Below, piece by piece: positions 55,114 to 62,942 of a DNA stretch of 64,000 bases (its first letter is position 1; the number at the start of each line of letters is the position of its first letter). The position numbers were made by a program, and so were the translations under genes. Below the pieces are notes generated by a model. The model was not told the DNA's origin. It worked only from the letters and a program-made list of their open reading frames with translations, and did not search any database. This DNA comes from CBDHEY01 sp965262305 (lineage in GTDB: Bacteria; Pseudomonadota; Gammaproteobacteria; Pseudomonadales; Cellvibrionaceae): the NCBI GenBank assembly GCA_965262305.1, contig CBDHEY010000004.1, positions 868,001 through 932,000 of the forward strand, in the 5' to 3' direction.

Positions 55114-56058
55114 TTGGAAACTTTGAATCTAGGTTTAATTTCAGATTCCAGCATTAAGTTAGACAAGTTGCAAAAAGTTGTCGAGGGTGCCGGTTACAGC
55201 GTCGAATCCGCATTACTTGCTAGTAATTTGGCGGCGGAAATACCCGAGGTTAATGCCTGGGTAGTTTGCTTGGATATGAACCAAGATTCTGCAATTATAC
55301 TTTTGGAGCGGTTAGAAGATGAACGAGTACCGGTTATCTATGATGACGTGGAGAACTATTCGTCACTTGATCATGATGAACGTGTTAACCGCTTTTCACG
55401 AAAAATTGAGGCTTGCGTAAAAGTTGAGTCCAAGCCGCCTTCTCAACGGCAACGAGCAAAAAAAGTATGGGTTTTGGCGGCTTCGACGGGTGGGCCAGAG
55501 GCGGTGACGGCATTTCTCAAGCTGATGCCAGATAGCCTATCCAATATCGCTTTAATATATGTTCAACATTTAGATGGGCGTATGGCGGGGAGCCTATTAC
55601 AGATTATTGGAAGAAACACGTGCTGGCAAGTCTATGACTGTTCGCAACCACTTAGATTGGATGAGCGAAGTGTTTACGTTGTTTCGCCAGAATACCAGAT
55701 TGATATAGATGATGTTGGAAACCTAGTTCCGGTTAAGACGCCATGGAGTGGACCTTATAGTCCCTCAGTTGATCAGATATTGGGAAAGGTCGCTAGAAAA
55801 TTTGGTAAAGACAGCGGAGCGATAATTTTTTCTGGTATGGGCGATGATGGCGCTAAGACAAGTAAATTAATTGCTTTGGCTGGCGGCAAGGTCTGGGTAC
55901 AGGCTCCTAAAAGCTGCGCCGTTGATTCCATGCCTCGAGAAGCTTTAGCGAAAGATGCCGTCTCCTTTATAGGAACTCCGGAGATTTTGGCCCAAGAGTT
56001 TATTGCTTTTCATAGAAATGAAGATAATTTAAGAAGAGTGAAAAAGTATGAGCGATAA
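55114..56058 (+). CDS. chpB: CheB-type methylesterase ChpB
   Basis: Receptor methylesterase, 314 residues, expected to reset PilJ methylation. The catalytic serine is in AASTGGPEAV near residue 124, with YVQHLDGRMAGSL and IFSGMGDDGAK. The first ~110 residues resemble a receiver fold but lack the usual phosphoacceptor motif, reading AWVVCLDMNQD there. TTG start supported by AGGGGG. Overlaps chpC by 11 bp. Confidence 0.93.
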   Translation: METLNLGLISDSSIKLDKLQKVVEGAGYSVESALLASNLAAEIPEVNAWVVCLDMNQDSAIILLERLEDERVPVIYDDVENYSSLDHDERVNRFSRKIEACVKVESKPPSQRQRAKKVWVLAASTGGPEAVTAFLKLMPDSLSNIALIYVQHLDGRMAGSLLQIIGRNTCWQVYDCSQPLRLDERSVYVVSPEYQIDIDDVGNLVPVKTPWSGPYSPSVDQILGKVARKFGKDSGAIIFSGMGDDGAKTSKLIALAGGKVWVQAPKSCAVDSMPREALAKDAVSFIGTPEILAQEFIAFHRNEDNLRRVKKYER

Positions 56059-56527
56059 TCCAGTTGCGCTTATCGAAGAAGAAATCCCCTGCATGTTGGT
56101 GCCGATGGGAAACTATTTTTTATTATTGCCAACAGTCACGGTGGCTGAAATGGCACCAATCAATCCACTTAGGGAAATCGCAGAAACCCCCGATTGGTTT
56201 TTAGGGTTTTATGATTGGCGCCATCTTCGAGTACCAGTACTATCCTACGAAGTGCTGAACGGCGAGGCTAAAAATGCGCCCAATGATCGTGGAAGAATTG
56301 CTGTAATAAATAATACTGGAATAGATACTGGAATTCCTTTTATTGCTCTGCAAACTCAAGGGATTCCTCGAATGGCGAGAGTTGGCCCTAAAGATATTGA
56401 AGAAAATACCAGTGTAACTAAAAAGCCGTTTGATTTAATGGCAGTGACGGTAGGCATGGAGTCGTTTGTCATTCCTGATATTTCCGCAATGGAAGAAGTT
56501 TACGCTCGCCTTAGTTTACAAATTTAG
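56048..56527 (+). CDS. chpC: CheW-like protein ChpC
   Basis: Second CheW-type adaptor of the system, 159 residues: MLVPMGNYFLLLPTVTVAEM, FLGFYDWRHLRVPVLSYE and PFDLMAVTVGMESFVIPD. In P. aeruginosa ChpC is dispensable for twitching but links PilJ or other receptors to ChpA. Start overlaps the chpB end. The chpD and chpE genes that follow in Pseudomonas are absent; hslO follows on the other strand. Confidence 0.9.
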   Translation: MSDNPVALIEEEIPCMLVPMGNYFLLLPTVTVAEMAPINPLREIAETPDWFLGFYDWRHLRVPVLSYEVLNGEAKNAPNDRGRIAVINNTGIDTGIPFIALQTQGIPRMARVGPKDIEENTSVTKKPFDLMAVTVGMESFVIPDISAMEEVYARLSLQI

Positions 56528-56573
56528 TTGAATTTTTTTTAAACATTTTACTTAATTGGTTTCCATAATGGAG

Positions 56574-57452
56574 TTAATGAACTTTGGACTCTGGTGGAAA
56601 CAGTTCGTCTAGATCTTCACCTGAAAATACATAATTTGCGCCACAAAACTCACAGTCAATATTGATAATATCGCGTTCGTGAAGTAACTCGTAGGCTTCA
56701 TCACGGCCAATTGAAACCAGCGCACGAGCACTTCGCTCTCTGGTACAACTGCAATGAAATTTAATTTGCTTGGGTTTAAACAATCTGCAATCAAATTCAT
56801 TAAACAGTCGAATTAAAATTTCTTCATGTGACAGTGTGAGTAACTCGTCTTCGGAGCAGGTCGATGCTAAGTGTTTTGCTGTAAGCCATTGATCTTCTCG
56901 ATCTTCTGAGTTTTTCACGTTTTGAGATGGTAAACATTGTAAAAACAGGCCCGAAGCCTGCGAATTTGTCGCATGCAACATAACAAATGTAGGGAGCTGC
57001 TCAGATGTGGCGAAATATTCACTCAGGCATTCCGATAAGCTATCTGACGTGATTGCTATAATGCCTTGGTATCTTTCCCCCTTATTGGGATCAATCGTAA
57101 TCACTAAATGTCCATTTCCCATAATTTCTTTGAATGACTTAGAAAAGTCTTTCGTATCTGATTCTGGCTGCATACGAATAATCCCTCTAACATTTCCTTC
57201 ATGATCTGATTCAGAGGCAATAAGTAAAACATCATTCGATCCCTTTGCTTGAATAGTCAAGATTCCTTCAAATTTTAAAATCTCGCTTAGTAAGCTAGCT
57301 GCTGCTAAAAATTCTCCGAATAGTGGTCGAAGAGTTTCAGGAAATGATTGATGGGCGTAAGCGCTTGTATAGCTGTCTGTTAAGCTTGTGATTTCTCCGC
57401 GTATATCGGATTTTTCAAAAATAAATCTGTGGGTAATATCTGAATTTGTCAT
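56574..57452 (-). CDS. hslO: Redox-regulated chaperone Hsp33
   Basis: Oxidation-activated holdase. The zinc-binding redox switch is visible at the C-terminus as CSC (HCSCTRERS) and CEFC (DCEFCGANYVF). The frame extends upstream to 57566 into hslR, but the ATG at 57452 is preferred: MTNSDITHRFIFEKSDIRGE aligns with the start of E. coli Hsp33, and it gives 292 residues, the family size. It lies 25 bp after hslR. Confidence 0.95.
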   Translation of the reverse strand: MTNSDITHRFIFEKSDIRGEITSLTDSYTSAYAHQSFPETLRPLFGEFLAAASLLSEILKFEGILTIQAKGSNDVLLIASESDHEGNVRGIIRMQPESDTKDFSKSFKEIMGNGHLVITIDPNKGERYQGIIAITSDSLSECLSEYFATSEQLPTFVMLHATNSQASGLFLQCLPSQNVKNSEDREDQWLTAKHLASTCSEDELLTLSHEEILIRLFNEFDCRLFKPKQIKFHCSCTRERSARALVSIGRDEAYELLHERDIINIDCEFCGANYVFSGEDLDELFPPESKVH

Positions 57453-57477
57453 AGCACTATGTATTGATTGGTTTTGT

Positions 57478-57885
57478 TTACGAGAGTAATTCGCGCTTAA
57501 GCTGCTGTAATTTCCTGCGCTGTTTGGTCGTAGGCTTTGAAGCTGTTCGTATTTCCGATTGACCAATTGCCTTTCTCTGTTCTGCGTGTACTTTACGATT
57601 TTCTATACTAGAATCCGTTTCTTCATAGAGCTTCTGAGCTTCTGGTGCGCCTTTTCTTTGATCTGATAGCGCGATTACTTTTATTTCCTTTTCCTCCCAG
57701 CCTTGTCTAATCGTCAGTACCATTCCAGGTTCGATGTCTTTACTTGACTTCACTCGTTTACCGTTTAGATGAACTTTGCCACCCTCTATAGCTTGTTTTG
57801 CAATATTTCTGGTTTTAAAAAAACGCGCGGCCCACAGCCATTTGTCGATACGGACCTTTGTGTTGTGAGTTGTTTCCTGGTTCAA
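57478..57885 (-). CDS. hslR: Heat-shock ribosome-associated RNA-binding protein Hsp15
   Basis: S4-domain protein that recycles stalled 50S subunits carrying peptidyl-tRNA. RIDKWLWAARFFKTRNIAKQ and GKVHLNGKRVKSSKDI form the S4 domain; the tail is Lys/Arg-rich. The frame is open from a TTG at 57921, but a TTG at 57885 with GGAG five bases upstream gives 135 residues, matching E. coli HslR. Adjacent to hslO in the usual order. Confidence 0.9.
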   Translation of the reverse strand: MNQETTHNTKVRIDKWLWAARFFKTRNIAKQAIEGGKVHLNGKRVKSSKDIEPGMVLTIRQGWEEKEIKVIALSDQRKGAPEAQKLYEETDSSIENRKVHAEQRKAIGQSEIRTASKPTTKQRRKLQQLKRELLS

Positions 57886-57969
57886 AATAACTCCATACTG
57901 GAAGTCGTTGTTACATTGCAAAACATCACTGTATTTACCTTTTATGCCTAATTGAAATCATTCTTTTTT

Positions 57970-58626
57970 CTAGGATTGAGGCATAATTTCATTAAAATGA
58001 CAGATATCGATAAATTCGTTTGACGCTTTTGGCGGCCTTTTTGTATCTGGTTGAATAATGCACACTAAATATTTTATACCAAAGGATTGCCCGCTGCGCA
58101 GTACGCTGGGTGTATCATCGATAAAAATGCTTCTATTGGGATCAAAAGGCTCGTATTGGGAAAACTGTTCCCAAAACCTGAGTTCCTCTTTTGGTGCTTT
58201 GAATTGATGTGAAGAGATAACTATATCGAGTAATCGGTCAATTTCGGTAACATCCAGCTTTAGTGTTAACCCCTTAGGATGCGCGTTCGTAATAAGAATG
58301 AGTTTCTTTTCTATGTCTTTTAAACGCTTTAAAAATTGCTCAGCATATGGTCGAACCTGAATTTTATGGCTAATTTCATTTTTTAGTTTTGGAATATCCA
58401 GCTGAACTAATTCGGACCAATGGTCAAGGCAATACCACTCTAATGTACCGCGATATTTTTCCACATGTGTGGTTATAAATGTGTTAGCTTCTTCTTCCGT
58501 AGTTCCATGTTCTTCTGCATAGCGTTTTGGAAGGTATGTCAGCCAGAAATAGTTGTCAAAATGTAAATCTAAAAGCGTACCGTCCATGTCTAGAAGTACG
58601 GTATCTATGCTATTCCAGTCCAACAT
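57970..58626 (-). CDS. yrfG: HAD-family GMP/IMP nucleotidase (YrfG type)
   Basis: Haloacid dehalogenase-type phosphatase. Motif I is VLLDMDGTLLDLHFDN, motif II LILITNAHP, motif III with PKEELRFW, and motif IV FIDDTPSVL. It aligns over its length with E. coli YrfG, a purine nucleotidase. The ATG at 58626 is chosen because the start MLDWNSIDTV matches that protein; longer frames run into nudE. It is divergent from nudE with only about 40 bp between starts, so the promoters must overlap. Confidence 0.9.
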   Translation of the reverse strand: MLDWNSIDTVLLDMDGTLLDLHFDNYFWLTYLPKRYAEEHGTTEEEANTFITTHVEKYRGTLEWYCLDHWSELVQLDIPKLKNEISHKIQVRPYAEQFLKRLKDIEKKLILITNAHPKGLTLKLDVTEIDRLLDIVISSHQFKAPKEELRFWEQFSQYEPFDPNRSIFIDDTPSVLRSGQSFGIKYLVCIIQPDTKRPPKASNEFIDICHFNEIMPQS

Positions 58627-58666
58627 ATTCGTTATAATAACTACCTCAAAAAATCGAGTTGCCATT

Positions 58667-59215
58667 ATGCCTGATAAACCCAAAATTCTCACTCAACGTT
58701 CAGTCACTTCAAGCCGGCTATTTAAAGTTGAGGAAGCAGAGTTAGAGTTTTCTAATGGGGAGCTTCGGACCTATGAGTTTTTGCGATCAGGTTCTGTCGC
58801 TCCCGTCATTGTTGTGCCTATGCTTGACAAGGATACGGTTGTTTTAGTTGAAGAATACGCAATTGGCCTCGATTGCTACGAATTGGGATTGCCTAAAGGT
58901 CGAGTGGACGAAGGAGAGAGTTTTGTGGAAGCCGCTAATCGGGAGCTAAAAGAAGAAGCAGGTTATGGTGCCAGAGAACTCCATTTATTGAAGTGTATGA
59001 CCCAGTCACCAAATTATATGCAGCATAAAACTCAGATTGTTTTAGCGATGGGTCTTTACCCAGAAAGTTTACCGGGTGACGAGCCAGAACCATTAAGTGT
59101 GCATACATTTTCTTTGTCAAATATAGGTGAAATTGTTTCTCACCCCAATGTATCAGAAGCTAGGACAATTGCAGCTCTTTACCTTGCGAAAGACTGGCTC
59201 TCAGCGCGAAGTTAG
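58667..59215 (+). CDS. nudE: ADP compounds hydrolase NudE (Nudix)
   Basis: Nudix hydrolase acting on ADP-ribose, Ap3A and NADH. The Nudix box runs from GLPKGRVDEGESFVEAANR to ELKEEAGYG, with the REx2EExG core intact. Start at 58667 (MPDKPKILTQRSV) rather than the upstream frame start at 58553, because the latter overlaps yrfG coding. 182 residues, close to E. coli NudE. Position beside yrfG-hslR-hslO is conserved. Confidence 0.93.
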   Translation: MPDKPKILTQRSVTSSRLFKVEEAELEFSNGELRTYEFLRSGSVAPVIVVPMLDKDTVVLVEEYAIGLDCYELGLPKGRVDEGESFVEAANRELKEEAGYGARELHLLKCMTQSPNYMQHKTQIVLAMGLYPESLPGDEPEPLSVHTFSLSNIGEIVSHPNVSEARTIAALYLAKDWLSARS

Positions 59216-59444
59216 TGTTTACACTAAGAAGGTTGGCGACGACGATTTGTCGTATATAGTGAAAATTACTGTTAAAAATGTGAAATGGTTTTGTGCTATT
59301 TGCGTAACTGTGCCTACAATTAATTCGTCAGTGATACACAATAGTTATAACACAGGCTGACTTAGGAATTCTTGCATTTGCTGTCATGGACGAAAAAAGG
59401 AACTAAATAACTTTTAACGTTTGATCTAGAGTGAGGAAAAGCAT
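59216..59444. other. Gap after nudE with a small hairpin
   Basis: The 229-bp gap starts with ACGAC-GATTT-GTCGT (near 59240-59254), a five-base-pair hairpin that could help to end the nudE transcript. The remainder is AT-rich and probably holds the promoter of the next small gene. No further gene is supported. Confidence 0.35.
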
Positions 59445-59639
59445 TTGTTATCCCAGGTTCAGAAGAAACAACTAGAACGAGAATTAATCTGTCTGGAACG
59501 GCAATTAGAAAGACTAAAAAAATTTGATGGAAAAGTTGATGCCGTCACTTTCGAAACGTATCAGGAAATGATCGATACCCGGCAAAGGATGTTAGTTGAT
59601 GCGGATACACAAGCATTCGCAAAATTAGCTATGCCATAG
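59445..59639 (+). CDS. Small helical protein of unknown function
   Basis: 64 residues, strongly predicted to be helical and possibly a coiled coil: QKKQLERELICLERQLERLKKF, then EMIDTRQRML. I do not recognise the family. The start is TTG, preceded by GAGGA nine bases upstream, which favours a real gene. It stands alone between nudE and folM, 57 bp before folM, and may be co-transcribed with it. Confidence 0.5.
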   Translation: MLSQVQKKQLERELICLERQLERLKKFDGKVDAVTFETYQEMIDTRQRMLVDADTQAFAKLAMP

Positions 59640-59696
59640 CCATTGTCTGTTTTACAATTAGAGTTCATAAATTAATTTTATGGCACTCTAGCTATT

Positions 59697-60419
59697 ATGG
59701 ACTCCAAGACGGTATTGATTACAGGGGCTGGAAGGCGCCTGGGGCTATATTTAACTGAGGCGTTTTTAATCCAAGGTTGGCGGGTAATTGCATTTACTCG
59801 CCACAATCATTCAAAAGAATTTTCGACTTTAAAAAGTGAGCGCTTGCTTGTTCTTGAGTTAGGTGGTTATAGCCATAACGAAGTTGATATTGCCTTATCT
59901 CGTGTGCTGGACCAGTTTCCCAAACTAGATGCGATTATCCATAACGCTTCCGTCTACGAGCCTGATGAAACGCACACTGATAATTTTTGTGAGTTTTATG
60001 AAAAGCTATTTCATGTTCATATGCGTGTGCCTGTGCAAATCAATGAATCGCTAAAACCTTTGCTAGACCGGCCTAAAAAACCTGGCAATATTATTCATAT
60101 CACTGATATCTACGCTGAAAACCCAAACGAGAAATACGCACTATATTGTTCCACCAAAGCTGGCTTAGAGAATTTAACAAAAAGTTTTGCTAAAAAATTT
60201 GCTCCAGGTGTCCGAGTCAATTCGATTCAACCTGGCCCTATCAAGTTTTTAGCGGAGCACAGCGCTGAACATATCAATAATGTTTTAAACGAAACTTTAT
60301 TAGAGAGTGAAGGTGGTTTTTTGCCAATTTATAAAGCGATTGTCGCTATCATTGACAATGACTATATCACCGGAGCTGGGATCAAGGTTGACGGTGGTCG
60401 GGCCCTTAATCGGGGGTAA
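59697..60419 (+). CDS. folM: Dihydromonapterin reductase-like SDR (FolM)
   Basis: Short-chain dehydrogenase of 240 residues that resembles FolM, which reduces dihydromonapterin/dihydrofolate with NADPH. The cofactor loop is TGAGRRLG, with HNASVYEP, the catalytic YxxxK in YCSTKAGLENLTKSF, VNSIQPGPI, and the C-terminal ITGAGIKVDGGRAL. The RR in the cofactor loop is typical of FolM/pteridine reductases. ATG start. Its last 120 bp overlap folK on the opposite strand, and both act in pterin metabolism. Confidence 0.85.
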   Translation: MDSKTVLITGAGRRLGLYLTEAFLIQGWRVIAFTRHNHSKEFSTLKSERLLVLELGGYSHNEVDIALSRVLDQFPKLDAIIHNASVYEPDETHTDNFCEFYEKLFHVHMRVPVQINESLKPLLDRPKKPGNIIHITDIYAENPNEKYALYCSTKAGLENLTKSFAKKFAPGVRVNSIQPGPIKFLAEHSAEHINNVLNETLLESEGGFLPIYKAIVAIIDNDYITGAGIKVDGGRALNRG

Positions 60420-60821
60420 GCCAAACTGTTGCAAGTTAGGGGTGTCTCCCTTACCTAAAACAGAATCTGTAATGTAGCTTTTTGCTTCTTTAAAAAAGTG
60501 GTTTATGTCAAAGTTATCTGAAGAGCACAAAATATCTAGATCCGCCGCTCGATCTTTGGTGCTTCTTCTAGGGTCTGATCGATCCCTTCCTAATGTTTCT
60601 TCTATGATGTTTAATTTATTTTTTACATAAAGCGGAGATTGATCTGAAGACAATATGGCAGTTCCATTAACGAATATTGCAATAGAATCAATACCTTCTG
60701 GCTCAGAATAAATAAAGCTAAACAGCGTGATTTCTTCAAAAGATTTGCATAACTCACGAACCATATTAACACTGTTTTTTTCCGGTTCGATGTTGGTTCC
60801 CAAAGATAAATAATAGTACAC
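60300..60821 (-). CDS. folK: Hydroxymethyldihydropterin pyrophosphokinase (FolK-like)
   Basis: Transfers pyrophosphate from ATP to 6-hydroxymethyl-7,8-dihydropterin in folate synthesis. The N-terminal YYYLSLGTNIEPE and the metal/ATP signature DPRRSTKDRAADLDIL fit the family. 173 residues, slightly long; the final 39 (from about residue 135) are encoded antisense to the end of folM. This divergent copy beside folM may serve monapterin or a secondary pterin pathway instead of the main folate route (inference). ATG start. Confidence 0.8.
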   Translation of the reverse strand: MYYYLSLGTNIEPEKNSVNMVRELCKSFEEITLFSFIYSEPEGIDSIAIFVNGTAILSSDQSPLYVKNKLNIIEETLGRDRSDPRRSTKDRAADLDILCSSDNFDINHFFKEAKSYITDSVLGKGDTPNLQQFGLPPIKGPTTVNLDPSSGDIVIVNDSDNRFINWQKTTFTL

Positions 60822-61078
60822 AGATGGCTCGTTTGCTTAATAACCTATACTTAGGATTATTCACGAAAGCTTTAAAAATAGCTATAAAAGCCGATAAAAA
60901 TCACTGTGACGCTAAGTGTTTTTTCGCGACAAGAAAAAAATTGTTTTGTGAACACTCTCTAGCTTAATTGAAAAATTAATGATTTATTTTAATTAATTTT
61001 AAAATTATCCCTTCGGTTTTTTGTAATTAGTCTAGGCTATTAGTTAATTGTTAATCGATTGGGAAGTAGGGGTAAGAA
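60822..61078. other. AT-rich intergenic region
   Basis: 257 bp between the starts of folK (minus) and the 88-residue gene (plus), thus a divergent promoter region. A long A/T-only-like stretch (AATTAATGATTTATTTTAATTAATTTTAAAATTA, about 60971-61005) dominates. No gene seen. Confidence 0.4.
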
Positions 61079-61345
61079 ATGAGTGACTTATCATGGATGC
61101 TTAAACCGCAAGCGATTCGCCAAGCGAAGCTTTGTATACAAATGGTAAATGATGAATTGGGTTATAGACTTAAGTTATCTCATCCAGAGTTTTTACAAGA
61201 ATTGCATAAGTGTGTAGATCAATCCGGTTCTAGAAAGTTAGGCGATGAATATGCAAAACTAATCGCTATGTCTGTAGGAGTCGGTGCAGTCATGCAAAAC
61301 CTTGCTGTTGACTTGAATAGTCAAACTCAAAAAGTCGTAGTATAA
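61079..61345 (+). CDS. Conserved-looking small protein of unknown function
   Basis: 88 residues without signal peptide or membrane segment: SWMLKPQAIRQAKLCIQMVN, HPEFLQELHKCVDQ, LIAMSVGVGAVMQNL. I do not recognise it. AGGGG eight bases before the ATG and a following hairpin suggest a genuine monocistronic gene. The cytoplasmic, helical character is all that can be said. Confidence 0.6.
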   Translation: MSDLSWMLKPQAIRQAKLCIQMVNDELGYRLKLSHPEFLQELHKCVDQSGSRKLGDEYAKLIAMSVGVGAVMQNLAVDLNSQTQKVVV

Positions 61346-61353
61346 GTTTTTTG

Positions 61354-61382
61354 TTCTAGCTTCCAGTTAAGGGGAGCTAGAA
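61354..61382 (+). terminator. Hairpin after the 88-residue gene
   Basis: TTCTAGCTTCC at 61354-61364 pairs with GGGAGCTAGAA at 61372-61382 through 11 pairs including one T-G, with a seven-base loop, nine bases after the stop. Only a short T-rich tract (TCTTCCT) follows. Confidence 0.6.
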
Positions 61383-61403
61383 ATCTTCCTCTCAAAACTC
61401 AAT

Positions 61404-61426
61404 TTGCACGATCTTTTATCGTGCAA
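61404..61426. terminator. Perfect 9-bp hairpin
   Basis: TTGCACGAT at 61404-61412 and ATCGTGCAA at 61418-61426 flank the loop CTTTT. It lies 22 bp after the previous hairpin. It may be a second terminator or an operator for the downstream phosphatase gene; no T tract follows. Confidence 0.45.
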
Positions 61427-61539
61427 TGGGTTTGTTCGGCGTTAAACTTAACGTTATCTTCATATTCTGCCTTTACAATAAATAAAAATTGATACGTTGA
61501 GAAAACACAAAGATTGGTGTTTTGATTTATAGTTAACTT

Positions 61540-62817
61540 ATGCATTCTGCTCCCAAAAATGTCATTCTGATGGTTGGCGATGGTATGGGTCCTGCCCATC
61601 TTAAAGCCTATCGTCAATTCAAAACGGTTAAAACTGGTTCTTCTTCCCAGAAAAGCTTATTTGACCCGTACCATATTGGCTCGGTTTCTACTGATCCAAA
61701 TGGTGATTGTGGTGTTATTACCGACTCAGCAGCTTCTGCGACGGCTTATAGTTCTGGTATAAAAACCAATAATGGTCATTTGGGTGTCGATCATAATCTT
61801 TTACCCCAAAAGACTTCTTTGCAACTCGCAAAAGAGTTGGGAAAATCGACCGGTGTCGTCGCTACATCGCAAGTTGTTCATGCAACCCCAGCAGCTTTCT
61901 ATTCTCACCTAGCGTCACGTGATCAGATGCACGAGATTGCTAACCAGTTGTTAGATAACCGCATATACGGATTTCCATATGTTGATGTTGTTCTTGGTGG
62001 TGGTCTCAATTACTTCCAAAACAACGACCGTAATTTAATTGTTGAATTTGAAAATCTTGGATATCAGCGATTATTTGATAAATATGATTTAAAAAACGCA
62101 GGTGGTGAGCGTTTGTTAGGATTGTTTGCTGGCGAAGGTTTGCCTTGTGTTTTAGAGCGAGCTTCAAGTGATCCGTCATTGGCGGATCTCACTGAGACCG
62201 CGTTACAAACACTTTCACAAAATGACCAAGGCTTTTTTCTTTTGGTTGAGGGGAGTCAGATAGATTGGGCTAGCCACAATAATGACATTCATAGCGTTAT
62301 GCATGAAATGGAGTGCTTTGAAGATGCGTTCTCAAAGGTTATGGCGTTTGTGAAATCTAGAAATGATACATTAGTTCTATTGACAGCTGATCATGAAACC
62401 GGAGGGCTAACTATTGGTTCTCGTATTGATGGAATAAATAAAGGAGCATGGAACCCAGAAGTATTAATTAAATTATCTGTAAGTCCTTACGTACTTGCGG
62501 AAAACCTTATTTCTAAACCGATTGTAGAACGCTTCGCTTACTTTTCTCGGATGACGCAAATTACTCTGGAAGCCTCGGAAAGAGCGGCGCTGTTTAGTTT
62601 GATGGATTTTGATACTGCGATATGTTGGTTACTTGATCTTTTGAACGCAAAGAGTCATACGGGTTGGACGACTGGCGGACATACCGGTGTTGATGTGCAT
62701 CTATATGGCGCAGGTTGTGGAGTAGAAGCTTTTCTCGGATATCACGAAAACCAAGAGTTAGGGATGAAAATCCAATCGCTGATTAATGACTCTAGTCCAA
62801 GACTGAAAGTTGTATAA
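61540..62817 (+). CDS. Alkaline phosphatase, PhoA-type fold, without signal peptide
   Basis: Alkaline phosphatase (PF00245) of 425 residues. The first metal site is MVGDGMG, the phosphoserine site is ITDSAASATAYSSGIK, and later metal ligands are in EGSQIDWASHNND, LLTADHETGG and TTGGHTGVDV. These match E. coli PhoA. The protein starts only about five residues before the first core strand, and an in-frame stop lies just upstream, so no signal peptide is encoded. PhoA-type enzymes normally need export for disulphides and zinc; this one may be cytoplasmic or exported some other way. Confidence 0.9.
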   Translation: MHSAPKNVILMVGDGMGPAHLKAYRQFKTVKTGSSSQKSLFDPYHIGSVSTDPNGDCGVITDSAASATAYSSGIKTNNGHLGVDHNLLPQKTSLQLAKELGKSTGVVATSQVVHATPAAFYSHLASRDQMHEIANQLLDNRIYGFPYVDVVLGGGLNYFQNNDRNLIVEFENLGYQRLFDKYDLKNAGGERLLGLFAGEGLPCVLERASSDPSLADLTETALQTLSQNDQGFFLLVEGSQIDWASHNNDIHSVMHEMECFEDAFSKVMAFVKSRNDTLVLLTADHETGGLTIGSRIDGINKGAWNPEVLIKLSVSPYVLAENLISKPIVERFAYFSRMTQITLEASERAALFSLMDFDTAICWLLDLLNAKSHTGWTTGGHTGVDVHLYGAGCGVEAFLGYHENQELGMKIQSLINDSSPRLKVV

Positions 62818-62942
62818 CGACCCATCGACTTCGCTTGCCTAAACTTTTGCAATTTTCCTAATTAAATTTCTGCTGATTTTTGAACCCTATTAACTATTTC
62901 TCCTTGCTAGACGTTAAAATGTTTCAAAAAAGGATAAAGTCT

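Noticed and set aside
58553..58666. Extended NudE start inside yrfG
   Set aside because: NudE homologues start at MPDKPK-like sequence; the extension is antisense to the HAD motif I coding region.
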